From Legionella gratiana (GTDB lineage Bacteria > Pseudomonadota > Gammaproteobacteria > Legionellales > Legionellaceae), in the NCBI RefSeq assembly GCF_001467695.1, contig NZ_LNYE01000006.1:1-64000 (forward strand): a stretch of 64,000 nucleotides of DNA. The letters are read 5' to 3'. Position 1 is the first letter of the stretch, and every line of letters starts with the position of its first letter. The notes beneath the pieces are model-generated. The model was not told the DNA's origin. It saw only the letters and a list, made by a program, of their open reading frames with translations, and searched no databases. Made by a program: the position numbers and the translations under genes. Below are positions 8,556 through 17,817 of this stretch, piece after piece.

Positions 8556-10724
8556 ATGACCACATACCGAAAGCAATCCTGGTCTAATATAGACCTTTAT
8601 ACGGAGATACAAAAGGATTCTTTGCTCTCCTGTTTGGTATTATTAACACGCTACTATCAAAAACCTTACTCACCTCAATCCCTAATCGCTCGGCTTCCTT
8701 TACACAATAACCAATTGTCTTTAGAGCTATTTGCACGAGCTGCCAGTAGGGCATCTCTTGAGGCAGAAATAGTTGGTATCGAGCTGGAGCAAATTAAAGA
8801 TGATTCATTACCTGTCATTTTATTAACTAAGACTCAAACAGCATTTTTACTCATTTTAGATGAAAAAAATCAAAGAAAAATCATTAATCCTCTCGCACCT
8901 GATAAGGATACATCATTCAGCGAGATAAAAACAGTCTATAGTGGGCAAGCAATTTATGTAAAACCAGAGTACAAGCATACAACCCGTGCGAAGGAATCAA
9001 TTGCGCAAAAACCTAAAAATAATTGGTTTTGGGATGTTACTTTAAAATCTTGGCATATCTATTCAGAAGTATTGATTGCCGCCTTATTGATTAATTTATT
9101 TGCGCTTGCTTTACCATTATTTACAATGAATGTTTATGACCGTGTTGTCCCCAATCAAGCAATTGTCACGATGTGGGTTTTGGTGAGCGGCATCATTTGC
9201 ATTTTCTTATTTGACTTACTTTTAAAAAGCTTAAGAGCTCACTTTATAGATATTGCGTGTAAGCATACTGACACTGAATTATCCGCTAATATTTTTGAGA
9301 AGATTTTAGGTATTAATATGTTAAGCAGACCTAAATCAGTAGGCGCTTTTTCCAATACAGTACAGTCATTTGAGTTATTTCGTGACTTTATTACCTCAAG
9401 CACATTAACCTTGTTTGTTGATCTGCCCTTTGTTTGTATCTTCATCTTTGTAATCTATTTAATCGGCGGCAGTCTCTTTTGGATCCCCTTATTGGTCATA
9501 CCCTTTATAGCTATTATTGGTTTTGTTTTGCAGGCTCCACTGATTAAATATACACGAGAGTCCTATCAACTTGCTGCGGAAAAACAAGCTATATTATTCG
9601 ACTCACTCTCCAATATCGAAACCGTTAAAACAGTAAGTGCGGAATCTGCACTACAATCTCGTTGGGAGCGTATTATCCAATTATCTTCAAACATAAACAT
9701 GAAATTGCGTTCCCTCTCCAACCTCAGTATGAATTTAACTTTGTTTATTCAACAAGCAGCAAGCATTGCCGTAGTCGTTGCTGGAGTTTATATGATTTCT
9801 GAAGGCGAACTAACCGTAGGAGGTTTAATTGCCTGTACCATACTTGCGGGACGTGCTCTGGCACCTATGTCGCAAATAGCGTCTCTATTTACCCGATATC
9901 ATCAATCGGTTAATGCGCTTCGTTCACTCAATCAAGTAATGTGCTTATCCACAGATGTTGATGAAGAGACCCATTATTTACATCGTCCTTCTATAAAAGG
10001 TACTATTGAATTTCAACATGTAGGTTTCTACTATCAGGATGAAAAATTAACTATTCTCAAGGATCTTAACTTTAAAATTAATGCAGGAGAAAAGGTAGCC
10101 ATTATTGGAAGAGTAGGCTCAGGAAAATCTACTTTAGCTCGACTAATGATGCAACTTTATACACCTACTGAAGGTTCAATTCTTATCGATGGTACTGAAT
10201 ATCGGCAAATTAATCCTGATGAATTACGCCAAAATATAGGATACTTACCCCAAGATATCACTCTATTTTATGGGAGTGTACGTGAAAATATTACCATTGG
10301 AGCACCTTTTGTTCAGGATGAAGCTTTGATTAAAGCTTGCGATGTAGCGGGGGTAGGTTCATTTACCAATAATCATCCTCAAGGACTGGATAGACAGGTC
10401 GGAGAAAGAGGTAGTGAGTTATCTGGGGGACAACGTCAAGCAGTAGGCATTGCTCGTAGCTTATTACGCGATCCGAATATTCTTATTCTAGATGAACCCA
10501 CTTCGGCCATGGATACCAATAGTGAGCGCGCTTTTAAGCATCGGTTATCTCAATTTTTAACAGAAAATCATACACTCATTTTAATCACTCACAAAATCTC
10601 TATGTTAGACTTAATCGATCGAATCATTATCCTTGATGAAGGAAGGGTAATCGCTGATGGACAAAGAGATACGATTCTTACTGCGCTAAAAACAGGCATG
10701 ACCATTGATAGGCAACCAGCATGA
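8556..10724 (+). CDS. lapB: Type I secretion ABC transporter/permease (LapB-like)
   Basis: The protein is 722 residues long. The N-terminal part (about 15-135) is a C39-like domain without an obvious complete protease site, as is usual in exporters of RTX adhesins. A six-helix ABC permease spans about 165-450 and the ATPase about 480-710, with Walker A GRVGSGKST (about 519), signature LSGGQRQ (about 622) and Walker B ILILDEP (about 643). It should energise export of the adhesin encoded at the window start. The first ATG follows a run of A without a strong ribosome binding site; a TATACT box lies about 30 bp upstream. It overlaps the next gene by four bases. Confidence 0.9.
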   Translation: MTTYRKQSWSNIDLYTEIQKDSLLSCLVLLTRYYQKPYSPQSLIARLPLHNNQLSLELFARAASRASLEAEIVGIELEQIKDDSLPVILLTKTQTAFLLILDEKNQRKIINPLAPDKDTSFSEIKTVYSGQAIYVKPEYKHTTRAKESIAQKPKNNWFWDVTLKSWHIYSEVLIAALLINLFALALPLFTMNVYDRVVPNQAIVTMWVLVSGIICIFLFDLLLKSLRAHFIDIACKHTDTELSANIFEKILGINMLSRPKSVGAFSNTVQSFELFRDFITSSTLTLFVDLPFVCIFIFVIYLIGGSLFWIPLLVIPFIAIIGFVLQAPLIKYTRESYQLAAEKQAILFDSLSNIETVKTVSAESALQSRWERIIQLSSNINMKLRSLSNLSMNLTLFIQQAASIAVVVAGVYMISEGELTVGGLIACTILAGRALAPMSQIASLFTRYHQSVNALRSLNQVMCLSTDVDEETHYLHRPSIKGTIEFQHVGFYYQDEKLTILKDLNFKINAGEKVAIIGRVGSGKSTLARLMMQLYTPTEGSILIDGTEYRQINPDELRQNIGYLPQDITLFYGSVRENITIGAPFVQDEALIKACDVAGVGSFTNNHPQGLDRQVGERGSELSGGQRQAVGIARSLLRDPNILILDEPTSAMDTNSERAFKHRLSQFLTENHTLILITHKISMLDLIDRIIILDEGRVIADGQRDTILTALKTGMTIDRQPA

Positions 10725-11851
10725 CAGATAAAAAGCAATCACATTTAACGGCTCATTTAATTCTTATTGTTTCAGTCTTGTTTCTTGTTTTCATCTTAAT
10801 TTGGGCGAATTTTGCAATTTTAGATGAGGTCACTGTAGGAGAGGGGAAAGTGATACCTTCTAGCCAAATACAAATCGTTCAAAATTTAGAAGGAGGCATT
10901 GTTGAGAAAATTTTTGTTCATGAAGGAGAGACTGTAAACAAAAATCAAATTCTTATGAAAATTAACGACATACGATTTACCTCTTCTTATAACACTTCCT
11001 TAAAAAAAATTAGTGCTCTGCAACTTGAAATTGCACGTATTATGGCACAAATAAATAATCAACCCTTTGTAGAACCCAAAGATTTAAAAATAGATGATCT
11101 CACCTATACGTCTCAAAAAGCTTTATATGATTCAAAATCCGAAGAGCTTAAACAATTAAATTCACAATTAGAGGTAGCAGAGCATGAGCTTTCACTCACT
11201 AAACCTTTAGTAGCAAAAGGAGCAGCCTCCAAAGTAGAAGTATTACAACTGGAACGTTCTATCAATGAGATTAGAGGTAAAATATCCAATTTCAAGTCTA
11301 CTTTGCTTGAACGTTTAAATACCGCAAAAAGCGAATTAGCAGCCCTCTTAGCTGCTGATGATGCTGACAAAGACCGAGTAACTCGTACCACTGTACGCTC
11401 ACCGGTTAAAGGTATTGTAAAAAAAATCAAAATAAACACCATAGGCGGTGTGATACAACCAGGGGTAGATATTCTAGAAATAGTGCCATTAGAAGATACT
11501 TTATTGATTGAAGCTAAAATTAAACCTAAGGATATTGGCTTTATCCATCCTGGCCAAAATGCAACAGTAAAAATAACCGCCTATGATTATTCCATTTATG
11601 GGGGTCTACCAGGAAAAGTAGAACAAATCAGCGCAGACTCCATTGTTGATGAAAAAAACAATAAAGAAGAAAGCTATTACTTAATTCGAGTTCGCACAAC
11701 TAAAAATTATTTAGGCTCAAAAGAAAAACCACTCTATATAATCCCGGGCATGATGGCCACAGTTGATATATTAACTGGAAAAAAAACCGTAATGGAGTAT
11801 TTGCTTAAGCCCATTCTTAAAGCAAAACATACGGGTTTGCGCGAACGCTAA
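10721..11851 (+). CDS. lapC: HlyD-family membrane fusion protein of type I secretion (LapC-like)
   Basis: The 376-residue protein has one N-terminal membrane helix (about 12-34), then the biotinyl-lipoyl-like half near GEGKVIPSSQIQ and NLEGGIVEKI, a long periplasmic coiled coil (about 95-210), the second lipoyl half with VRSPVKGIVKK, and a beta-barrel region. This is the periplasmic adaptor that links the ABC transporter to the TolC-like pore. Its ATGA overlap with lapB shows a two-gene operon, closed by the strong hairpin just downstream. Confidence 0.9.
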   Translation: MTDKKQSHLTAHLILIVSVLFLVFILIWANFAILDEVTVGEGKVIPSSQIQIVQNLEGGIVEKIFVHEGETVNKNQILMKINDIRFTSSYNTSLKKISALQLEIARIMAQINNQPFVEPKDLKIDDLTYTSQKALYDSKSEELKQLNSQLEVAEHELSLTKPLVAKGAASKVEVLQLERSINEIRGKISNFKSTLLERLNTAKSELAALLAADDADKDRVTRTTVRSPVKGIVKKIKINTIGGVIQPGVDILEIVPLEDTLLIEAKIKPKDIGFIHPGQNATVKITAYDYSIYGGLPGKVEQISADSIVDEKNNKEESYYLIRVRTTKNYLGSKEKPLYIIPGMMATVDILTGKKTVMEYLLKPILKAKHTGLRER

Positions 11852-11866
11852 AATCTAGGATAAAAG

Positions 11867-11915
11867 AAGGTCACGTCCTATAAATTTTTGTTGAAAATTT
11901 ATAGGACGTGACCTT
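11867..11915. terminator. Very long perfect hairpin after lapC
   Basis: Two 22-base arms (11867-11888 and 11894-11915) pair perfectly around a 5-base loop and are followed by a short T run. It lies 15 bp after the lapC stop and upstream of the 3' end of the convergent GST-like gene, so it can stop transcription from both sides. The stem is longer than most intrinsic terminators and could also be a palindromic repeat element. Confidence 0.7.
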
Positions 11916-12072
11916 TTACAAATATAGATTATTATGCTATCAGAGTTAATACCAATATAAATATTATAGTTGTAGGCAACTTTGTTCTTGAGACTCACAA
12001 ATGTTTTGAAGCTTATTCAAAACTGCTTTTATCGCCTTATTTGAATCATTTTCTTAGTCTTTTGATTGCGAA

Positions 12073-12735
12073 TTATAGGGTATAATGACGTTTTAAATAA
12101 TTTTGAATTGCTTCTGAGGCAATTACATAAGAACGAATAGGAGTGTCCAGCGGCGTTTGTTGAATAGCTTGCAAAAAAGCATACAATGACATGTCAATAA
12201 CGCGACATTTGTCGTGCTGACGCTGAATGATAAACTGCTCTATTGCTTGTAAATCATCAATGCCTTTTTGATAAATTTGTTGGCGCTCGTGTCGAGCAAT
12301 GCCTTGAAAATAACCTTGTTTTCGCAGTTGAAAGCGGATGATAGATAATAATACCTTCCCCATCCCTTTGGGGAAAAAAGGTTTAAAAGCATTTTCAATC
12401 CATACCTTGTTTTCGGGGTCAATCCAACGAGAGTACAATATGATGAAGTAAAGATGCTCTTCAATTAGCCGTCTGATCGGTAAATCATCGATGTGATCTT
12501 CAATGTCCACTTTATATTTTTGTCTGCAGTGCTCAATAATAAATTCTGAATCAGCCACCAATAAGCCATTATCATCAATTACAGGAAATTTACCCTTAGG
12601 CCCCTTACGTGGATTAGAAACTTGAATCACTTCAAAAGGTAACTTTGCCCATGTTAAGAAATAAAATATCTTGCTGCAAAATGGAGACAAGCTGGGCATA
12701 TCCCAAATACCAGGATACTGATATAGTTTAATCAT
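12073..12735 (-). CDS. Glutathione S-transferase-like protein (metaxin/Fax-like)
   Basis: The 220-residue protein has a thioredoxin-like N-terminal half (YQYPGIWDMPSLSPFC at 5-20; KFPVIDDNG further on with the cis-proline) and an all-helical C-terminal half, as in GST-fold proteins of the metaxin/Fax type. Its start overlaps the stop of the FAD oxygenase by 8 bases, making it the last gene of the terpenoid operon. It could conjugate or isomerise a reactive terpenoid epoxide, but this is inference from context; no substrate can be read from the sequence. Confidence 0.7.
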   Translation of the reverse strand: MIKLYQYPGIWDMPSLSPFCSKIFYFLTWAKLPFEVIQVSNPRKGPKGKFPVIDDNGLLVADSEFIIEHCRQKYKVDIEDHIDDLPIRRLIEEHLYFIILYSRWIDPENKVWIENAFKPFFPKGMGKVLLSIIRFQLRKQGYFQGIARHERQQIYQKGIDDLQAIEQFIIQRQHDKCRVIDMSLYAFLQAIQQTPLDTPIRSYVIASEAIQNYLKRHYTL

Positions 12736-13954
12736 AATGATGTTTCCGCATAAGTTTGACCAAAAATCTGGGGCTTAATAAACGCCATGGTCCTATTTTT
12801 TGATGTAAAACCTGAATAAGAATTTTTCCAACAACAGGATCAATCGTTGCTTGCCTCAATAATTTTTGCAAAAACCATTGAAAAGTAGTGTCCTTGTCAC
12901 CGTACCTATCTTGATGAGAAGACATTAGCCAAGGCAGCCAATTACACTGATGAAGTTGTTTTTGACAAAGCCAATTTCTTCGCTCATGCTGTCTTAGTAC
13001 CTGTATTTGATTCAGTATAACGGTTAAACCTTGCCCATACACTGGATTTTGATAACAAATACTATCACCCATTGCAAACAAGTTTTGGGGCCACTTCCGG
13101 CGTTCGATGATTAATCGTTTATTATTCAAATTAGCATAAGGAGTCCAATCTTTAAGCGTACAATGAATAGAACCCAATTGGTATTTTTCAAAGAGACTGA
13201 TTACTGTTAATTGTTTCTGTGCCTCTGTTTTAATGGTTCCGGTGGTATCAATTAAGGTTAAAATCATTTCCTGTCCTTCAATGGGAGACAATACAAAACC
13301 TATTGGTTGCTTTTTAGGACATGCTTGAAGATAAACTTGTTGTGCACTTAAATGAGTTTGCCAAGCATTTTGCTGCAATCGAGTAGAAAAATATCGATAT
13401 TGATTTTTGACTTCTAAAGATTTGAGTCGCAATTGCTTTTGCAAATCGGAAGACCTACCGCGTGCATCAATAACATTCCCCTCAATCGATATATACTTGT
13501 CATCTTTAAAGTACAATCGCTTTATTGTTCCATCAATTATCTGCCAATCGTCCACTGTAGCAGTTAAGGTTCTTATATTCTTAAACTGCTGACACTCAGA
13601 CCATAAAACCTGATTGAACCACTGACGACTAAATAGGTATGTTTTTACACCACAATCATTTGGCATCAGCAAACCTTGAGGAGTTTTCCACCAAGTCTCC
13701 TTACCCCAATCAACCCTCGGTAGCGGCTCGACTGTTAGCTGTCGCCAAACTTTTGGTAATAAAGAAGCCAGTAACTGTTGTCCTTCCGCTAGTAATACAT
13801 GTAAATGACGACTTTGAGGTGTTCCTTGACTCACACCCTTTTGATCGGGCCAATATCGATCGATGAGTAAAATATCTTCGTAATGCTCGGCTAAAGCCAA
13901 TGCTGATAATAACCCACTAGCGCCGGCACCAATAATAGTACATGATGAATTCAT
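12728..13954 (-). CDS. FAD-dependent monooxygenase/epoxidase-like protein
   Basis: This 408-residue flavoprotein has the dinucleotide-binding GAGASG (about 8-13), a PQSRHLHVLL segment as in LasC/MonC-like epoxidases and related hydroxylases, and the second FAD motif GDS followed by NPVYGQGL (about 295-308). It probably oxidises a double bond of the terpene made by its neighbour, forming an epoxide or alcohol. Its ATG overlaps the terpene synthase stop by four bases. The exact reaction is not readable from sequence; a geranylgeranyl-reductase-like role is a less likely alternative. Confidence 0.75.
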   Translation of the reverse strand: MNSSCTIIGAGASGLLSALALAEHYEDILLIDRYWPDQKGVSQGTPQSRHLHVLLAEGQQLLASLLPKVWRQLTVEPLPRVDWGKETWWKTPQGLLMPNDCGVKTYLFSRQWFNQVLWSECQQFKNIRTLTATVDDWQIIDGTIKRLYFKDDKYISIEGNVIDARGRSSDLQKQLRLKSLEVKNQYRYFSTRLQQNAWQTHLSAQQVYLQACPKKQPIGFVLSPIEGQEMILTLIDTTGTIKTEAQKQLTVISLFEKYQLGSIHCTLKDWTPYANLNNKRLIIERRKWPQNLFAMGDSICYQNPVYGQGLTVILNQIQVLRQHERRNWLCQKQLHQCNWLPWLMSSHQDRYGDKDTTFQWFLQKLLRQATIDPVVGKILIQVLHQKIGPWRLLSPRFLVKLMRKHHYD

Positions 13955-14811
13955 ATTACGCCCAGCATATCTTCATGCAAAATTTGCAACTGCTGTAGTC
14001 CTTTCACATAGTGTTCTGTAGAGAATGTTTTTAATGACTTATCATGTATTTTTTGATACAGTTCCGCTCGTTCCTGCTTTAAAAATTTAATAATATCGTC
14101 TTCACTTCCATTATTTCCATGGAGTACCCTCAATAGAATTTCATTACTGACACACCCTTCTTCTATTTCTCTATCTACAGTGGTTAGGGTATTACAAATA
14201 TGTCCACAACGTTGCGCGCTATAAAATACTTCACGCACAGCTGCCATTTCATGCCATTCAATATGATTACTGCAGGCTAAATCCATCATTCCCGCAATAA
14301 CAATGCCCATGTTATGAGGAGCATGCCATAGATACTCTCGTTTACAAATCAATAAAGGTTCACTATTAAGAAAGGTGCTAAAATGCATATTAAGAAAGTA
14401 TTGTTGCATGTCAAATTCTATCAGAGGAATGAGCCTTGGTTGAAGTGTCATTTGAGCTATAGAGTGTTGAATCCATTCATATAATTGACAGGATAATTTC
14501 AGTGCTTGTTGCTGTTTGGAAGATAAAGGGGACACTTGATGTCTGTCCTGAGTGGCTGCAATAAATCCTTTTACCCAGGACATACTCCTAAATTCTGGGT
14601 TATCAGTGAAATCATCGGTTAAAGTGATCAGCGCACCTATCATCCATTTGGTCAGTTGACATCGTTCATAAAAGGAAGCATTAACACAAGATAAGGTTGT
14701 TTTAGCGTAGCCCAAAGGTAAAAACTGAGTAAATAAACGCTCATCTCTGCCCATATTCAGTTTTAAATAGTCACATAGCCACTGATTTAGCGAGGCTCGC
14801 AATTTAACCAT
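13951..14811 (-). CDS. Class I terpene synthase
   Basis: The 286-residue all-alpha protein carries both metal-binding signatures of class I terpene cyclases. The aspartate-rich DDFTD (DDxxD) is at about 67, and an NSE-type motif matching NxLxTxxxE (NTLTTVDRE) at about 207, then a basic/acidic C-terminal helix. These bind the three Mg ions and the diphosphate of a prenyl substrate, so the enzyme should cyclise an isoprenyl diphosphate; chain length cannot be told. It is slightly shorter than typical bacterial sesquiterpene synthases. An AAGGAG site 6 bases before the ATG supports the start. The start overlaps the P450 stop by 25 bases. Confidence 0.85.
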   Translation of the reverse strand: MVKLRASLNQWLCDYLKLNMGRDERLFTQFLPLGYAKTTLSCVNASFYERCQLTKWMIGALITLTDDFTDNPEFRSMSWVKGFIAATQDRHQVSPLSSKQQQALKLSCQLYEWIQHSIAQMTLQPRLIPLIEFDMQQYFLNMHFSTFLNSEPLLICKREYLWHAPHNMGIVIAGMMDLACSNHIEWHEMAAVREVFYSAQRCGHICNTLTTVDREIEEGCVSNEILLRVLHGNNGSEDDIIKFLKQERAELYQKIHDKSLKTFSTEHYVKGLQQLQILHEDMLGVI

Positions 14812-16064
14812 ATTTGACTCCTTGGATGAAGCGTAATCTCTGTATTCATCATTGGTTTGATAATGTTCGGGCTAGTTATTCGAAAGCGTTGACAGATTAA
14901 GGATAAGGTCAACATACTTTCAGTCATAGCCAAATGATGTCCCGTACAAATTCGTTTTCCCAACCCAAACGGCATAAATGCTTTATTAGCAAATGGTGAA
15001 CTGTTTAAGTGGCGCGTCGCATCAAATGACCTAGGTTCAGACCAGTAATGCTTATGCCTATGAATACCATGAACATTAACGACTATTAAATCATTACGCT
15101 TGAAAATTAAGTTATCCTGATTGATATTTATTGTGGGCTGACGAACCAACATGTATGCTGGCGGATACATACGAAGTGTTTCACAATAAAGCGCATGCGT
15201 CCAAGACCATTGCCTCATTAATTGCACTGACAATTTCCCAGTGTAAGTCCCTTCCTCCTGTATCGCGTTTTGCAATGCTGGTTCTTGAGCCAAATAATAC
15301 AAAGCAGTGGTAATAGAACTAGATGTCGTTTCAAAACCCGCAAACAAAAAGGTACTTAAGTGATCGACACATTCTTTGATCGGCCAATGCTGTTGTAGCC
15401 GATGCAATGGTGAGTTAGCACGAACACTTGATGTGTGTAACAGATGATTTAATTTCGTCCTCAACTCGTAAGCTTTCTTATTAATTGTTCGATGGGATTG
15501 TACCGGCAACAACAAAGGCCATCGAAATAATTGCCGCATGCGATTACCGCAAAGTTTGTTTAATACCAACATATCGTTAATAATTGTTGTTACATCGGGG
15601 CTACCCTCAATACCCAAAATTCCCAATATGTTGTTCATGGTGATTTTCATGATTAGAGGATAGATATCGATCAGTCCTTTATTCAATTGCTGCAAAACGT
15701 TTTCTATATTATCCCTGATCAAGGGTAAAAAATCGTTCAGTCCTTGAATAGAGAACTGTGCTTTAATCGAAGGGATTCTAAGTTGCCAGCTGTTATTATC
15801 CAGCTGCACTAGTCCTTGTTGACCCGTAATAGGATAAAGCTGTTTAAAAACAAGTGGAGATTTGGCAAAACTGCTATTTTTAACTAAAGCATCTGCCAAC
15901 TCAGGCTGACGAATTATCCATAAACGCTGATTAAGAAACTTAAAACTTGCTATATCACCATGACAATAAGCAACTTGATTCATAAAACGAACAGGTGCTT
16001 TGTGGAAATAAAAAATCGCTTTTAATGGTAACCATCTTGGTTTAAATGAACCTTCTCTAAACAT
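14787..16064 (-). CDS. Cytochrome P450
   Basis: The protein has about 425 residues and all P450 hallmarks: the I-helix oxygen-activation motif AGFETT (about 243), ExxR as ETLR (about 296), and the haem-binding loop FGLGKRICTG with the Cys ligand at about 372. I chose the ATG at 16064 over the in-frame TTG 12 bases upstream. It is the first gene of the four-gene operon with a terpene synthase, FAD oxygenase and GST-like protein, so it most likely hydroxylates the cyclised terpene. No redox partner is encoded beside it. Confidence 0.9.
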   Translation of the reverse strand: MFREGSFKPRWLPLKAIFYFHKAPVRFMNQVAYCHGDIASFKFLNQRLWIIRQPELADALVKNSSFAKSPLVFKQLYPITGQQGLVQLDNNSWQLRIPSIKAQFSIQGLNDFLPLIRDNIENVLQQLNKGLIDIYPLIMKITMNNILGILGIEGSPDVTTIINDMLVLNKLCGNRMRQLFRWPLLLPVQSHRTINKKAYELRTKLNHLLHTSSVRANSPLHRLQQHWPIKECVDHLSTFLFAGFETTSSSITTALYYLAQEPALQNAIQEEGTYTGKLSVQLMRQWSWTHALYCETLRMYPPAYMLVRQPTININQDNLIFKRNDLIVVNVHGIHRHKHYWSEPRSFDATRHLNSSPFANKAFMPFGLGKRICTGHHLAMTESMLTLSLICQRFRITSPNIIKPMMNTEITLHPRSQIWLNCEPR

Positions 16065-16120
16065 ACTAAATCTCAATCCATTTTATGTTTTTATCTAGAA
16101 CTCGATCCCTTTCGTTTAGC

Positions 16121-16150
16121 GACATAAAAGCATAGAATTCCTTTTATGTC
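16121..16150. terminator. Inverted repeat between HAD-like gene and terpenoid operon
   Basis: Ten-base arms (16121-16130 and 16141-16150) pair perfectly around a 10-base loop. The hairpin lies just after the stop of the HAD-like gene and before the P450 start, both on the minus strand. It could terminate the upstream gene, but no clear T run follows, so it may instead be a regulatory palindrome for the terpenoid operon. Confidence 0.4.
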
Positions 16151-16159
16151 ACGCTTTCA

Positions 16160-17623
16160 TTATTTGATATTATTTTCATAAGATTCCTGTTGAGAAGGGT
16201 CATTTTGTGTGTTTCTATGGCCGATGAAAGCCAAGCTTTGCTTAAAGTGCACACTGGGGTTTATAGCGCCAATATTATTTTTTAACTCTTCAAATTGTCG
16301 GAATATTTTTGAGTTTTGTTTTGAATTAATTTCCATAACTGCTCTCATAAATTTACTATAAGCTTCCATCAGATTTCCATCAACATTTTGTTTTTTTAGC
16401 TCATGATAGTTATATTTCTCCATGATTTGCAGACACGCTTTTATTACCTGTTTTTCCTGACTGTCATTTTTAGTCAAGAGCATTGCGATACGCAGACAAT
16501 GAAGTGCGGAATTTGCTCCACCTGGATTAAACATTATTGTATTCCCTTTCATAGCGACTTTTGCCAGTTCAATATATTGCTGATAGTTCATATAGTTGAA
16601 ATGGCTTTTAATGAATTGTGCGGCTCCCAATTGATCGTATAAAGCAGCAGAATAGTGATGAGCAACATCCTTAATAGCTCGATTTAATTTATCCATGATA
16701 ATTTGATTTAATTTATCCATCCTAAGGGCATTTGTTATTGCATCCATATAACTATTTGCGCTGTTATTGGCTGTATTATAATTTTTAGATACCTGTTGCG
16801 TCGTTAAATGGACAGGAGTAGTATAAGTGCTGTTATAGTTGGCAACAGCCAATTGGCAAGCATGCAATTGTCTCTCATCATCGTCAAAATACACTATTGA
16901 TAAATTGGGAAATTGGGATGCAAGTTGCTGAAGGCATGCTTCCATCATCAAAGCCTTATTCGCGGTATCTGGAGGAAAGTCTGCGCCCATTACTTCTACT
17001 TCTTGCTCGCCTTCATAAAAATCAATTACATAAGGATTTCTAGGTATTTTCCCACTGTTCAATTCATTCATAAGTTCATCTTTAGTAACATAAATTCTTT
17101 TTTGATGCGAAGAAGTTACATCTAACAAAGTTAATTGAGGTAATTTAATCCTTATTTTCTCTCCTGCAGGATTCTCCTGACGAGCGCTCATAATGCGTTC
17201 CGCTGTCTTCAGTGCTAACTCATTAACGAAATAATTACAGATGAGCTCCTTATCACTGGTATAGTATTGTAGGTCCAATGGCTTCCCGCTTTTTATTACT
17301 TGCTCCATTAATGGGGTATATAGCTGATTAAAGATAGTACCAACAGGTCGTAATTGGTATTGATTATCATAGTTACCTGCATCAGCTGGGGTAATTACAC
17401 CATGAACATTGAACCCCTTTTGGCGCATTATCTGGATAATTGCGTGACGACTCAAAGGAGCAAAGTCTTGGTTATAATACCGGATATCCTCTAATCCCAT
17501 GTTAGTAAACAAATAGACATCTTTAATGCCCTTTTGCAATAAAGAATCCAACAAAGCATGGTTCAAATCACTACCGTTAAATAACAAAGTGCTATCAACA
17601 TCTAATAAAGCGATTGTAGACAT
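16160..17623 (-). CDS. HAD-fold protein with long helical C-terminus, possible effector
   Basis: The 487-residue protein opens with a HAD-like acid-phosphatase core: motif I as LLDVDSTLLF (Asp 8 and Asp 10), a motif II-like LFTNMG, and a motif IV-like VYFDDDE (about 244). The second half is helical and Asn/Lys-rich, with a near-repeat of IIMDKLN and no export signal. I chose the ATG at 17623 because GGAGAA stands just before it; an in-frame upstream start is less likely. Such HAD plus helical architectures occur among Legionella Dot/Icm substrates, but the effector idea is inference. Confidence 0.6.
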   Translation of the reverse strand: MSTIALLDVDSTLLFNGSDLNHALLDSLLQKGIKDVYLFTNMGLEDIRYYNQDFAPLSRHAIIQIMRQKGFNVHGVITPADAGNYDNQYQLRPVGTIFNQLYTPLMEQVIKSGKPLDLQYYTSDKELICNYFVNELALKTAERIMSARQENPAGEKIRIKLPQLTLLDVTSSHQKRIYVTKDELMNELNSGKIPRNPYVIDFYEGEQEVEVMGADFPPDTANKALMMEACLQQLASQFPNLSIVYFDDDERQLHACQLAVANYNSTYTTPVHLTTQQVSKNYNTANNSANSYMDAITNALRMDKLNQIIMDKLNRAIKDVAHHYSAALYDQLGAAQFIKSHFNYMNYQQYIELAKVAMKGNTIMFNPGGANSALHCLRIAMLLTKNDSQEKQVIKACLQIMEKYNYHELKKQNVDGNLMEAYSKFMRAVMEINSKQNSKIFRQFEELKNNIGAINPSVHFKQSLAFIGHRNTQNDPSQQESYENNIK

Positions 17624-17817
17624 GATATTCTCCGGATATAGTATCATTACATTTTAAGCGTGCTGTATTAACGAACAGTTAGATGTCTATTCCAATTAGT
17701 ATGTTAATGTAGGAACAAAACGACTATTTCAGTTGTCCTTTTCTGATTAGCTTAGAAACTATCTCGGGATACTTTTTTGTTAATTACATAGAAATTCATA
17801 TTAAACTCTAATTTTCA

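Noticed and set aside
12073-16064. Terpenoid operon and NRPS/PKS cluster as one hybrid pathway
   Set aside because: They are separated by about 24 kb of unrelated genes, and no prenyltransferase lies near the NRPS genes.
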